Of a stretch of 64,000 nt of DNA, positions 8,698 through 17,044 are shown one piece after another. Source of the DNA: CAZKFN01 sp964552035 (GTDB lineage Bacteria; Bacteroidota; Bacteroidia; Flavobacteriales_E; Vicingaceae). Every line of letters starts with the position of its first letter. Position 1 is the first letter of the stretch. Below the pieces are notes generated by a model. The model ran no database searches, had not been told where the DNA came from, and saw only the letters and a program-made list of their open reading frames with translations. The stretch covers positions 23,970 through 87,969 of the forward strand of contig CAZKFN010000002.1 of assembly GCA_964552035.1 (NCBI GenBank), written 5' to 3'. The translations under genes and the position numbers were made by a program.

Positions 8698-9498
8698 ATG
8701 AAACGTTATTTTATTTTTTTATTAATTGGAGCTTTGCCTTTTATTAATTCTTGCTCTAAAAAAGATGGAGGTGGGCTAAATATTTTTTCTATTCAAGATG
8801 ATATCGAATTGGGTTTAAAAACTAAGGAACAAATTGAAGCTAGCCCTACAGAGTTTCCTGTTTTAGATGAAAGAAATAACCAAGAAGCATATAAATACTT
8901 GCAAGAGATGAGAGATGATATCTTGGCTACGAATACCTTAAAGTATAAAGATGATTTTGAATGGGGAGTATATATTATTGAAGATGACAACACTTTAAAT
9001 GCATTTTGTACTCCTGGAGGCTATATCTACATCTATACAGGTTTAATTAAATTTCTTGATGATAAATCCTCATTGATAGGTGTTTTAGGACATGAAATGG
9101 CACATGCTGATCAAAGGCATTCTACAAAATTGCTTACAAAAACTTATGGTTTACAAACGCTCTTTGATATAATTTTAGGCAAGGACCAAGGAGCTTTATC
9201 TAACCTAGCTTTAAATTTAGCCAGTTTAAAATTTAGCAGAAAAGAGGAAACAGATGCAGATTTACATTCTGTTATTTATTTATGTCCTACTAAATATTAT
9301 AGTGATGGTGCAGCTCATTTTTTTGAAAAATTAAATGAAATTGGGAGCTCTAACCCACCTGAATTTTTAAGCACTCATCCAAACCCTGAAAATAGAATTC
9401 AAAATATTAAAACAAAAGCTGAAGAGCTAAAGTGTTCTGATACTATTTCTGAAGAAGAAAATGTTTCAGGATATCAGCAATTTAAATCATTATTGTAA
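8698..9498 (+). CDS. M48-family zinc metallopeptidase lipoprotein
   Basis: 266 residues from ATG 8698, chosen over an upstream in-frame TTG (8647) because it has an AAAGGAAAT ribosome-binding sequence and opens directly into a lipoprotein signal (Cys19). The zinc site is the HEMAH motif at about 132-136 in LGHEMAHADQRHS, with the third ligand probably Glu184 in RKEETDAD. The C-terminus has the family THPNPENRI segment. The protein resembles LoiP/BepA-like M48 proteases that act on envelope proteins in the periplasm. It stands alone, transcribed away from the divergent efflux operon. Confidence 0.9.
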   Translation: MKRYFIFLLIGALPFINSCSKKDGGGLNIFSIQDDIELGLKTKEQIEASPTEFPVLDERNNQEAYKYLQEMRDDILATNTLKYKDDFEWGVYIIEDDNTLNAFCTPGGYIYIYTGLIKFLDDKSSLIGVLGHEMAHADQRHSTKLLTKTYGLQTLFDIILGKDQGALSNLALNLASLKFSRKEETDADLHSVIYLCPTKYYSDGAAHFFEKLNEIGSSNPPEFLSTHPNPENRIQNIKTKAEELKCSDTISEEENVSGYQQFKSLL

Positions 9499-9631
9499 AT
9501 GTAAAGAGTGTGTTTATGAAATCAATGCTGGATTGTTAAGGATTAATATTTAATTTGATATTATTTCTAAGCAAGCAATAGTCAAATAAACATTACCTTT
9601 ATGTACTTGTTTATCAAATAAAAGAATATTT

Positions 9632-10417
9632 ATGTTACATATCCTTTCTCCGGCAAAATCACTAGATTTTAAAACCAACTTAAAAATAGAAGAGATAAGT
9701 CAGCCAGCATTACTTTCAGAATCTGAAAAATTAATAAAGAATTTAAAAAATAAATCTCCACAAGACCTCCGTACTTTAATGTCTATTAGCGAGAAATTAG
9801 CCGACTTAAATTACAACAGATTTCAGGATTGGGAAGGAGCTAAAACTCTGTCAGATAACAGCAGACAAGCTGTTTTTGCTTTTACTGGCGATGTGTACAA
9901 AGGGTTAGACGCCACCACACTTTCAAAAGAAGAAATACAATATGCTCAAAATAATTTACGCATACTTTCAGGACTTTATGGGGTTTTAAGACCTTTGGAT
10001 ATTATGGAGGCTTATCGATTAGAAATGGGTACTTCTTTAAAAATAGGGAAACACAACTCTCTCTATGAGTATTGGGGAGATAAAGTTACAGAAGAGCTAA
10101 ATAAAGTGCTAAAAACTCAAGACGAAAAGGTCTTGATTAATTTAGCCTCGAATGAATATTTTAAATCGGTCAATAAAAAGAAAATAGAAGGAGAAATTAT
10201 CAGCCCAGAATTTAAAGATGCCAAAGCAGGACAATATAAAATCATTGCTTTTTATGCTAAAAAAGCAAGAGGCTTAATGAGTAGATTTATAATTCAACAT
10301 AGAATTAATAAGATAGAAGATTTAAAGGCCTTTGATTTAGGGGGATATCGCTATAATGAGGATATGAGCACAACTAAATCTCCCGTTTTTACTCGAGAAG
10401 AAAATCAGACATCATAA
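9632..10417 (+). CDS. yaaA: YaaA-family peroxide-stress protein
   Basis: 261 residues, full length for the family (UPF0246). The characteristic N-terminus LHILSPAKSLDF and the internal LSGLYGVLRPLDIMEAYRLEMG block are present, as is the C-terminal ARGLMSRFI and FDLGGYRY region. E. coli YaaA lowers intracellular free iron during peroxide stress and has a DNA-binding HhH-containing fold; the exact biochemistry is unsettled. The stop codon TAA (10415-10417) is also the first part of a TAAATTTG promoter element for the next gene. Confidence 0.93.
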   Translation: MLHILSPAKSLDFKTNLKIEEISQPALLSESEKLIKNLKNKSPQDLRTLMSISEKLADLNYNRFQDWEGAKTLSDNSRQAVFAFTGDVYKGLDATTLSKEEIQYAQNNLRILSGLYGVLRPLDIMEAYRLEMGTSLKIGKHNSLYEYWGDKVTEELNKVLKTQDEKVLINLASNEYFKSVNKKKIEGEIISPEFKDAKAGQYKIIAFYAKKARGLMSRFIIQHRINKIEDLKAFDLGGYRYNEDMSTTKSPVFTREENQTS

Positions 10418-10422
10418 ATTTG
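10415..10422 (+). promoter_or_regulatory. -7 promoter element overlapping the yaaA stop codon
   Basis: TAAATTTG begins with the yaaA stop codon and ends exactly 4 nt before the ATG of the DUF2452 gene (10427). This spacing would put the transcription start at or next to the A of ATG. Confidence 0.45.
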
Positions 10423-10426
10423 CCTA

Positions 10427-10906
10427 ATGGACAAGGAGCAAGCTGATAAAGCTAAAAATCTTACTGAGAAAGAATGGCGAAATCCTATAGATAAAGATAA
10501 GGTTTCAGAGAATCCTCATTCTTTGCCTTATGCTCATAATGTGGGAAGTGCGATTATTTTTCCAGAAGATAAAGATAGAATTAAAAGTCATGCTATGGCT
10601 GCAATGGTAGAGCAGACCAATATGCAGATGAAACAAATTTATGATCAGATGGAGCTTTTGGTCAATCAAGCCAATGAACTAAAAAAACGAGTAGAAATTT
10701 CTGAAGAGATCTATCAAGCCGATATGTCTTTTAAACCCCTAACCGGTCACACTTATCATTTGTATGAGAAGGAAAGTGGTAAAAAAGTACTTTCAATGAT
10801 TGCACCTAATGAATGGGCAAGAGGTTGTAAGTATAAAAAGTTTATTGCCACAGCCCGACTGATGGGAGATCATAGCTGGGAAATTTTAAAAAAAGCAGAA
10901 GATTGA
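10427..10906 (+). CDS. DUF2452-family cytoplasmic protein
   Basis: 159 residues without signal peptide or membrane segment. I recognise the DUF2452 pattern: an N-terminal NPIDKDKVSENPHSLPYAH segment, a coiled-coil-like central helix (about 60-95), and the C-terminal block MSFKPLTGHTYHLYEKESG followed by LSMIAPNEWA. Function is unknown. The stop codon TGA overlaps the TTG start of apbE (TTGA at 10903-10906), so the two genes are probably co-translated. Confidence 0.8.
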   Translation: MDKEQADKAKNLTEKEWRNPIDKDKVSENPHSLPYAHNVGSAIIFPEDKDRIKSHAMAAMVEQTNMQMKQIYDQMELLVNQANELKKRVEISEEIYQADMSFKPLTGHTYHLYEKESGKKVLSMIAPNEWARGCKYKKFIATARLMGDHSWEILKKAED

Positions 10907-11913
10907 AAAAGATAATTCTAAGTCTAGGCATTATTTTATTATTTGCTTGTCAGACAAGCAAATCTAATAAAAGAGAAGTACAAACCTTCACCGGTAAAGC
11001 CCAAGGAACAACATATATGATTAAATACATTGGTGAAAAAGATGAAACCATGCCTATAGCTGTCGATTCTTTATTAGCAGCTGTAGATACTTCCATGTCA
11101 ACCTACAATGAACACTCTACGATAACAGCACTTAATCGAGGGGATTCCGCTGAGGTAGATGACTTATTTATTGCAGTTTATCAGCTTTCTCAAAAAATTC
11201 AAAAAGAAACTCATGGAGCATTTGACCCTACTTTTGCTCCTATTATCGCTGCTTGGGGTTTTGATTATTCCGATCCACAAGCGGTTGATTCAGCTATGGT
11301 TGATAGTCTTTTAGCACTCTGTGGCTTTCACTTATTTGAGTTAAAAGGAAATGTGCTATACAAAAAAAATAGAGGTGCTCAACTTAATTTTAATGCGGTA
11401 GCTAAAGGGTATAGTACAGATTTAATAGCCATGTTATTGGAAAAACAATTTGATGTTACCGATTATTATGTTGAATTGGGGGGAGAAATGGTTATTAAAG
11501 GTTTAAATCAAGATCATGAGGTTTGGAAGATTGGGATAGATAAACCTCTGGGAGAAAATCTTGGTCATGAATTGTATTCTGTTGTTAGCTTAACAGATAA
11601 AGCACTAGTTACTTCTGGGAATTATAGAAATTTTGTTGAAATTAATGGGGAGAAATATTCGCATACCATAAATCCCAAGACAGGGTTTCCAGTATCTCAT
11701 AATTTACTAAGCGCAACAATCGTTGCAAAAGATGCAGGTTCAGCAGATGCTGTTGCAACAGCTTGCATGGCTATGGGTTTAGAAAAAAGTAAGGATTTTC
11801 TAAAAGAATATGCTCACAAATATGAGGGTCTTTTAATTTATGCTGATGAAGATGGGAAATTAAAAACCTATTACACCCCAGGATTAGAGGGGAAAATAAA
11901 AGAAATTAATTAA
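10903..11913 (+). CDS. apbE: FAD:protein FMN transferase (ApbE), lipoprotein
   Basis: 336 residues, starting at TTG 10903, which overlaps the upstream stop and leads straight into a lipoprotein signal (ILLFACQ, Cys16). The ApbE family attaches FMN covalently to a Thr of periplasm-facing flavoproteins such as NqrB/NqrC and RnfG, using FAD and Mg2+. Family landmarks are visible: GKAQGTTYMIKY near the N-terminus, FDPTFAPIIAAWGF, LNFNAVAKGYSTD, YYVELGGEM, and near the C-terminus SHTINPKTGFPV and DAGSADAVATACMAMG. It converges tail-to-tail, with no gap, on a small NqrM-like gene, which suggests a role in maturing Na+-NQR. Confidence 0.95.
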   Translation: MKKIILSLGIILLFACQTSKSNKREVQTFTGKAQGTTYMIKYIGEKDETMPIAVDSLLAAVDTSMSTYNEHSTITALNRGDSAEVDDLFIAVYQLSQKIQKETHGAFDPTFAPIIAAWGFDYSDPQAVDSAMVDSLLALCGFHLFELKGNVLYKKNRGAQLNFNAVAKGYSTDLIAMLLEKQFDVTDYYVELGGEMVIKGLNQDHEVWKIGIDKPLGENLGHELYSVVSLTDKALVTSGNYRNFVEINGEKYSHTINPKTGFPVSHNLLSATIVAKDAGSADAVATACMAMGLEKSKDFLKEYAHKYEGLLIYADEDGKLKTYYTPGLEGKIKEIN

Positions 11914-12105
11914 TTAATCTTCTTTTTGACATTGCTCATCTGGTAATGCACCGCAAAAACTACATGGCGCGCCTTCTTCATTCAAAACAGGATTATTGCT
12001 TGCACAAGTTCCAGCAAATTTTCCATTCTTTTTAAAGATAATTTTTACTGCAATTCCAGCAAATCCAAGACCTAAGAGCAAAATGCTTAACATTAAAACT
12101 TTCAT
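11914..12105 (-). CDS. Small NqrM-like membrane-anchored four-cysteine protein
   Basis: 63 residues from ATG 12105. I prefer this start to an in-frame one at 12123, because a TATCTTTG -7 element occupies 12121-12128. One N-terminal membrane helix (about 3-23) is followed by FKKNGKFAGTCASNNP and CSFCG, with cysteines at 34, 48, 51 and 59. NqrM (DUF539) has the same plan, one helix then a short Cys-rich tail, and is needed to insert iron into the NqrD/NqrE site of Na+-translocating NADH:quinone reductase. The adjacent apbE, the flavin transferase for the same enzyme, supports this. No nqr subunit genes are in view, so the assignment is inference. Confidence 0.65.
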   Translation of the reverse strand: MKVLMLSILLLGLGFAGIAVKIIFKKNGKFAGTCASNNPVLNEEGAPCSFCGALPDEQCQKED

Positions 12106-12120
12106 GGCATCTATTTTCAA

Positions 12121-12128
12121 CAAAGATA
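12121..12128 (-). promoter_or_regulatory. -7 promoter element of the NqrM-like gene
   Basis: TATCTTTG on the minus strand fits TAnnTTTG and lies 15 nt before ATG 12105. It argues against the in-frame ATG at 12123. Confidence 0.4.
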
Positions 12129-12238
12129 AACCTTTTTCATAGAATATTTCTTGTTTATTAAGGGCTTTAGCGTTAAAAAAATGGAAATAATTGATTCACT
12201 GTAAAGTACTTGCTTCTTATTTAGAGGTTTAAGTCCAA

Positions 12239-12973
12239 TTATCTTCTTTGAATCAATTTGCCAGAGCCTTGATGATTTAATTCCAAGGTAGGAGAACCCC
12301 AATATTCTATGTCACCTGAACCTAAAATTTCAGCCTTAAGATGATTTTGGCAGTTGACGATAATTTTACCTGTATTCTTGTTGATTGCAGTTCCAATTTG
12401 TGCTTTTATTTGACTTGCATCAATTTGTCCATTTCCTCCTAAATAAATATAGATTTCTTCACAATCGCCTTGAGCGTTAATTACTCCTGGTGCAGTATGG
12501 GATTTTAATTCCAGTCTATTTGCTTTTACTTTTAGATTTAAATTACCACTGGCATTCCAAAAATCTACTTTAAAAGTGCTTGTCTTTAAGGTGTCAATAA
12601 AATTGATTTCTCCAGAACCTCTATAAGTGAGTGAATGAAACTCAGGCGCAAAAACAGTAACTGTTAATTCATGTTTAAAGCTTCTTGACCAATCGCAACG
12701 ATTGTTGTCTTTAATTTCCAAAGTTCCGTTGCGAACATCTGTTTTAACGCCTTTTAAAAGATTTTCACCACCTTCAATGCGAATGGAATAACTGGGATTG
12801 TATCGATAATTTAATTGAATTCTATCTTGCAACTCAATGTGTGAAAAAGCAGGGATGGTTCGAAGTTCAGCACTCATTTTACCAGTGGACTTAAAACAAT
12901 CTCCCAGATGATCTTTTTCACAAGACCATAAAAAAATAAGCAATAACAAGGAATATAGAAACTGTTTTTTCAT
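12239..12973 (-). CDS. Head-GIN-domain (DUF2807) lipoprotein
   Basis: 244 residues. The lipoprotein signal ends at LLLIFLWSC (Cys18). The rest is one head-GIN/DUF2807 domain, a right-handed beta-helix-like fold with repeats such as LTYRGSGEINF, LNLKVKANRLELK and LEILGSGDIEYWGSPTL-type turns. Such proteins are abundant in Bacteroidota, face the periplasm or surface, and have no assigned biochemical role. Its ATG overlaps the stop of the upstream PagL-like gene (TAATG at 12971-12975), so both are made from one mRNA. Confidence 0.85.
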   Translation of the reverse strand: MKKQFLYSLLLLIFLWSCEKDHLGDCFKSTGKMSAELRTIPAFSHIELQDRIQLNYRYNPSYSIRIEGGENLLKGVKTDVRNGTLEIKDNNRCDWSRSFKHELTVTVFAPEFHSLTYRGSGEINFIDTLKTSTFKVDFWNASGNLNLKVKANRLELKSHTAPGVINAQGDCEEIYIYLGGNGQIDASQIKAQIGTAINKNTGKIIVNCQNHLKAEILGSGDIEYWGSPTLELNHQGSGKLIQRR

Positions 12974-14061
12974 TATTTAATTTGATAATTAAATCCAAGC
13001 ATAAAATATTCTGCTTTGGCAAAGTGTGTTTTTAATCCAAAAAATAATTTAAAATCTTCTACAATAGGAATTCTTCCTCCAATTAAATGATAAAAATTTC
13101 CCAACTCCTCATTTTTTGTTTGTAAGTAATACCCTGCTAAAGTAACAATGCTAAACTCTCCAAAATGAATGTTATGGTAAAAGGATAAACCGTATTGTAG
13201 GTTTTCCCAACCTTTATTAATCTGGATATCTTTTCTTCTTAATGCTGCTCTTTGCGCAGGATTGTAATACAAATCTAAAGAACCACCAATGGAAGATTTA
13301 AAGTTGAGTCGTTTTTCTCTACTGATGCTCAAAGCGGTTGCTAAATACTTTACATTATCTGGAGGGTAAATGGCATTAATTCCAACACCAGAAGTGAATT
13401 GCCAACTTGCTTTTTCCTTTTCAAAGTGTTCTTCTTTTTCAATCTTTTCTTTCATCTTTCCAAAATTGTATTTGAGACCTGTTTCAATTAAAGGCATATT
13501 AAGTCCCAAATTAGGTTTGCTAAAACCCGTGTTGCTAAAGTGAGAAAAGTTTGCTCCAAAAATTAAATCCAGTTCTGGGTTGAGATGTATTTCAGCTTTT
13601 AAAGCAATGGAGAAAAAGAGGTTGATATTGCTTCCTATGGCAGTGTTTTTAAAATTATCTTCAGGTTTAAACCTTTTGGATAAATATCCGGCTCCTAGAG
13701 CAGTTCTAAGTTTTAGCATCCAAAAATTGGAAGGGTTTAGTCGAAAAGATAAATAGGGAGAAAGGGAAGTGGCATTGCCTAAATGAGGATTGTTTAAAGA
13801 AAAATAAGCCAAAGACAAACCCATATTGGGGTAGAAATAACGCTGTTCCCAAGATTTTTTTCCATAAGTATTTTTCTCAAAGTAAATTTCCTGTCTTTGG
13901 ATATGTTGCTTTGTAATGTATAACATGCTGGGATTGTGTGGGATAATGAATCCATAAGCTGAATTTACCCCTAGGCTATAAGGATGTATTTCTTTTTGAG
14001 CGAAGGTTTTTATGCTCCAATAAAAAAGAAAGGCAAGCACTATGAATCTTTTCCACTTCAT
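12973..14061 (-). CDS. PagL-like acyloxyacyl hydrolase (outer-membrane lipid A deacylase family)
   Basis: 362 residues with a signal peptide (to about FAQ22) and an outer-membrane beta-barrel of alternating aromatic and polar strands. The segment NFSHFSNTGFSKPNLGLN has His174 and Ser176 spaced H-x-S as in the catalytic pair of PagL, followed by the typical N/G-rich turn. PagL removes the 3-O acyl chain from lipid A. At 362 residues it is roughly twice the size of classical PagL: a second barrel-like half (about 215-362) follows, as in many Bacteroidota members. A TATTTTTG element ends exactly 4 nt before the ATG, predicting a leaderless transcript. Confidence 0.75.
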   Translation of the reverse strand: MKWKRFIVLAFLFYWSIKTFAQKEIHPYSLGVNSAYGFIIPHNPSMLYITKQHIQRQEIYFEKNTYGKKSWEQRYFYPNMGLSLAYFSLNNPHLGNATSLSPYLSFRLNPSNFWMLKLRTALGAGYLSKRFKPEDNFKNTAIGSNINLFFSIALKAEIHLNPELDLIFGANFSHFSNTGFSKPNLGLNMPLIETGLKYNFGKMKEKIEKEEHFEKEKASWQFTSGVGINAIYPPDNVKYLATALSISREKRLNFKSSIGGSLDLYYNPAQRAALRRKDIQINKGWENLQYGLSFYHNIHFGEFSIVTLAGYYLQTKNEELGNFYHLIGGRIPIVEDFKLFFGLKTHFAKAEYFMLGFNYQIK

Positions 14062-14065
14062 GTAG

Positions 14066-14073
14066 CAAAAATA
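14066..14073 (-). promoter_or_regulatory. -7 promoter element of the PagL-like/GIN operon (leaderless spacing)
   Basis: TATTTTTG on the minus strand, a full match to TAnnTTTG, ends 4 nt before the ATG at 14061. Confidence 0.45.
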
Positions 14074-14100
14074 TTGAATTATTGTGAGCTAAAATTCTAT

Positions 14101-14108
14101 TAAATTTG
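14101..14108 (+). promoter_or_regulatory. -7 promoter element of mazG
   Basis: TAAATTTG fits TAnnTTTG and ends 13 nt before the mazG ATG at 14122. A TTG lies at 14082-14084, 16 nt upstream. Confidence 0.4.
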
Positions 14109-14121
14109 AAGAAAAATTCAA

Positions 14122-14889
14122 ATGAAGGAGAAATTAAAGGCTTTTGAGAGGTTGTTGAATATTATGGACGATTTAAGGAAAAAATGTCCATGGGATAGGG
14201 AACAAACCATGGAAAGCCTAAGGCATTTAACGATTGAAGAAACCTATGAATTATCTGAGGCGATTTTTGAAGGAGATTTAAACGAGGTAAAAAAGGAACT
14301 TGGGGATTTGATGTTGCATTTAGTTTTTTATTCAAAAATTGCTGAAGAGCAAGAAGCTTTTAATGTAGCTGATGTATTAAATGGGATTTGTGAAAAGCTG
14401 ATATACCGTCATCCACATATTTATGGAGATGTAGTTGCCGATGATGAAGAGGCTGTTAAAGCAAATTGGGAAAAGTTAAAACTCAAAGAAGGGGAAAAAG
14501 ACAAATCAGTTTTAGGGGGTGTTCCTAAAACTTTACCCGCCCTAATTAAAGCCATGAGGATTCAAGATAAAGCAAAGGGAGTTGGTTTTGATTGGGAAGA
14601 TGAGATTCAGGTTTATGAAAAGGTGAAAGAAGAGATATCAGAATTAAATGAAGAAGTGAAAAAAGGGAGTGAAAGGGTAGAAGATGAATTTGGAGATGTA
14701 CTATTTTCTTTGATCAATTATGCTCGATTTATTGGAGTAAATCCAGAAGATGCTTTAGAAAAAACGAATAAAAAATTTATACAACGTTTCCAATATTTGG
14801 AAGAAGAATCTAGGAAAGATGGCAAAAAAATGGGAGAGATGAGTTTAGAGGAAATGGATGAATATTGGGAAAAAGCAAAAAAGATATAA
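14122..14889 (+). CDS. mazG: MazG nucleoside triphosphate pyrophosphohydrolase
   Basis: 255 residues, the usual tandem-domain MazG length. The first domain carries CPWDREQTMESLRHLTIEETYE and the EExxE...ExxD metal-binding pattern (ELGDLMLHLVFYSKI). The second repeats it with EEISELNEE and VEDEFGDVLFSLINYARF. MazG hydrolyses (d)NTPs to monophosphates plus pyrophosphate in the cytoplasm and is implicated in nucleotide-pool cleaning and (p)ppGpp control. It stands alone, divergent from the PagL-like gene. Confidence 0.96.
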   Translation: MKEKLKAFERLLNIMDDLRKKCPWDREQTMESLRHLTIEETYELSEAIFEGDLNEVKKELGDLMLHLVFYSKIAEEQEAFNVADVLNGICEKLIYRHPHIYGDVVADDEEAVKANWEKLKLKEGEKDKSVLGGVPKTLPALIKAMRIQDKAKGVGFDWEDEIQVYEKVKEEISELNEEVKKGSERVEDEFGDVLFSLINYARFIGVNPEDALEKTNKKFIQRFQYLEEESRKDGKKMGEMSLEEMDEYWEKAKKI

Positions 14890-14942
14890 ATTCTTAAGGA
14901 TTAAATAAAAGGATTTAAACATTAGGAGTTTTGGATTGTCTT

Positions 14943-14950
14943 TATATTTG
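14943..14950 (+). promoter_or_regulatory. -7 promoter element of the thioredoxin gene
   Basis: TATATTTG fits TAnnTTTG and lies 22 nt before ATG 14973. No good -33 TTG is seen at 17-21 nt. Confidence 0.45.
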
Positions 14951-14972
14951 AGAAGAATAAAAAATAAAAATT

Positions 14973-15290
14973 ATGGCTGTAGAAGATGTAACTTCAAGTA
15001 ATTTAGAAGAAGTATTAAAAAACAATGAGAAAGTAGTGGTAAAATACTATGCAGATTGGTGTGGATCATGCAAATTATTTGCGCCGAAATTCCGTCGTTT
15101 ATCCAATGATGAACGCTTTGAGGGAGTTGCTTTTTTAGATATTAATGCTGAGGTAAACCAAGAAGCAAGAAAGAAAGCGGGGGTAGATAATTTACCGTTT
15201 TTTGCAACTTTTAAAAATGGAGAGTTGATAGAAGGGAGTGCCACTTCAAAGGAAGATGTAGTTGTAGAAATGATTGAAAAAATTAAATAG
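14973..15290 (+). CDS. Thioredoxin-family protein
   Basis: 105 residues, one thioredoxin fold with no signal peptide. The active site is DWCGSCK (Cys30, Cys33), where classical thioredoxin has CGPC; the cis-Pro is in VDNLPFFATF. It probably serves as a cytoplasmic dithiol reductant or specialised redoxin. The stop is followed at once by the ATG of a small acidic protein (1-nt gap), so the two are co-transcribed, an arrangement I recall from other Bacteroidota. Confidence 0.9.
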   Translation: MAVEDVTSSNLEEVLKNNEKVVVKYYADWCGSCKLFAPKFRRLSNDERFEGVAFLDINAEVNQEARKKAGVDNLPFFATFKNGELIEGSATSKEDVVVEMIEKIK

Positions 15291-15291
15291 A

Positions 15292-15534
15292 ATGCAATTA
15301 TCAGTAGTAAGGCAATTAGTAAACGACCATGATGTGGCTACTTTGCTAGCGGCAGAAGAAGCTATTTTAGAGGAGCAAACCCCGAATATTCAAGTGGATG
15401 GTGAAGATGAGGGAGAGCAATTAACCCACGTTATGGCAGCTATCTGGGTGTTGAAAGAAATGGAGGAAAATAACATCCCAATAAATAAAGCAGTGCGTAA
15501 TTATACCGTAAAAGTTAGGAATTCAATTAGTTAA
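15292..15534 (+). CDS. Small conserved protein linked to thioredoxin (DUF6952-like)
   Basis: 80 residues from ATG 15292, chosen because it starts just after the thioredoxin stop; an in-frame TTG at 15274 would overlap. The sequence is acidic and helical, with an LAAEEAILEE segment and an AAIWVLKEMEENN helix and no membrane segment. I recall a similar small protein, DUF6952, following thioredoxin genes in Bacteroidota, and the pattern of residues is alike, but I cannot confirm family membership. Function unknown. Confidence 0.7.
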   Translation: MQLSVVRQLVNDHDVATLLAAEEAILEEQTPNIQVDGEDEGEQLTHVMAAIWVLKEMEENNIPINKAVRNYTVKVRNSIS

Positions 15535-15539
15535 TAAAA

Positions 15540-17012
15540 TTAGGGTTGATATTCATAAACCCCTAAATCTGGTTTCCCGTCAGTCGTACGGTTATTTCCT
15601 TCAATATCAATAGGGACTAAATTTCCAAATGAAAGATTTCCCTTGTCTATAGCAGGAGAATTTTCTTTTAAGGTAAAGTCATCTTCAGAGATATCTTCAA
15701 AAATTTGGGTATTGGGATTTTTAATAATATCCTTAAATTCACTGGTATTGGACGTATTATATTTAGTTTTCATGAGGTTGTTTTGAAAATCTAAATCAAC
15801 ACTTCCATTGTTGATAATTTCTACATCGAACTCATCTTTTAAGCTGCCGTCGATGATACTGTTATACACTTTTACGGAAGGGATTCCAATTAACTGTACT
15901 CCTGTAGCAGTAGTGTAAGCATTTTGAATCAAAAAACTAGGGGTTTCTCTTCCAGCAAATTTAAAATAGTTGGCAAAAGTGCAGTGTATAAAACTATAAT
16001 TTCCCGCCGAACGAAGTACTACAGAATGGTCCCCACTATTGCTAATCAAGAGGTTTTCAGCTTGAATGTTAAAAGCGGAAGATAAGAGTCCTACAGAGGA
16101 GCTGTTGTGAATAATGGTATTTTTAAGGTTGAGTTGAGAAGCATCAAAAGGAGGGTCGCTAAAAGGAGAAGCTTCTGCTTGAATACCAATAAAGGCATTT
16201 TTAATAACAGCATAATTGATGGAGTTAATTGCTCCCTCATTAATCCAAATTCTATCCCATTGTCCAGGCTGATCGGCATAATGAGGGTCTAAACGATCTC
16301 CTTGAAAAGTAACGGGCTCTTCTTTAGTTCCATTCACAGTTAGCGATCCGTCTCTAAAAACCCATAAGCCTGCATTGTTGTGAAAATGTATTCTCGTTCC
16401 TTTTTCAATAGTCAACTTATCTAATGAATCTATAACTACATATCCATAAATAACAATAGGTAGGGAGTCTGTCCAGTGCATATCAACAGGAGGTAATTCA
16501 TCACCGCAAGGTCCTGTTAAACAGCTGTAATTGGGAAGCCCTCTAACAAAATACTGTGGGGTATAGTAAATGGCATTTTGTCCCCAAGCTACCAGCTTCA
16601 CTTCTTGTCGATTACCATTGGTAGTAAACACCATTTCATCGTCAATTACAAAAGGATTACTTTGATTGTTGGGATCTATAGTAGCTTCAACAAAAATAAA
16701 AATACTGTCTTTTGGTGCAATTTCAATATTGTTGAAATTACTTCCAGACCTACCGTCAACGTTGACTCTAAAAGTTGATTGATCTCCTCCTCTCAACTTA
16801 ATATTGCTAATGTTTACCGTTTCTTTATAAGGATTATACACCATAAAGAATTCCGTAGAAGTACCTATAGAAGTAAAAACAGTGTCAAAAGATATAGAGT
16901 CTGTAGAAAATTGCAGTTGGGCAGAAGAGCTATTGTAAATTTGCTCTTCTTTTCTACAAGAAAATAAAACAATTAATACTGCAAATAAGAAAATTGAAAA
17001 CTTAAAGTTCAT
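15540..17012 (-). CDS. Right-handed beta-helix lipoprotein
   Basis: 490 residues. The lipoprotein signal ends VLIVLFSC (Cys19). Residues about 35-150 look like an Ig-like/choice-of-anchor domain (LQFSTDSISFDTVFTSIG). Residues about 190-490 form a parallel beta-helix, with repeated LTIEKGTRIHFHNNAGLWV- and AVIKNAFIGIQAE-type turns, ending in the family signature SPAIDKG and DIEGNNRTTDGKPDLGVYEY. Surface or periplasmic location is likely; substrate unknown. A TATATTTG element ends 4 nt before the ATG, another candidate leaderless promoter. The gene converges on the small thioredoxin-linked gene. Confidence 0.8.
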   Translation of the reverse strand: MNFKFSIFLFAVLIVLFSCRKEEQIYNSSSAQLQFSTDSISFDTVFTSIGTSTEFFMVYNPYKETVNISNIKLRGGDQSTFRVNVDGRSGSNFNNIEIAPKDSIFIFVEATIDPNNQSNPFVIDDEMVFTTNGNRQEVKLVAWGQNAIYYTPQYFVRGLPNYSCLTGPCGDELPPVDMHWTDSLPIVIYGYVVIDSLDKLTIEKGTRIHFHNNAGLWVFRDGSLTVNGTKEEPVTFQGDRLDPHYADQPGQWDRIWINEGAINSINYAVIKNAFIGIQAEASPFSDPPFDASQLNLKNTIIHNSSSVGLLSSAFNIQAENLLISNSGDHSVVLRSAGNYSFIHCTFANYFKFAGRETPSFLIQNAYTTATGVQLIGIPSVKVYNSIIDGSLKDEFDVEIINNGSVDLDFQNNLMKTKYNTSNTSEFKDIIKNPNTQIFEDISEDDFTLKENSPAIDKGNLSFGNLVPIDIEGNNRTTDGKPDLGVYEYQP

Positions 17013-17016
17013 ACTG

Positions 17017-17024
17017 CAAATATA
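17017..17024 (-). promoter_or_regulatory. -7 promoter element of the beta-helix lipoprotein gene (leaderless spacing)
   Basis: TATATTTG on the minus strand ends exactly 4 nt before the ATG at 17012. Confidence 0.45.
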
Positions 17025-17044
17025 AGGTTAGAAAACGCAAAACC

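Noticed and set aside
12117..12302. 61-codon minus-strand frame between the NqrM-like and GIN genes
   Set aside because: Overlaps the GIN gene in another frame, with no recognisable sequence.
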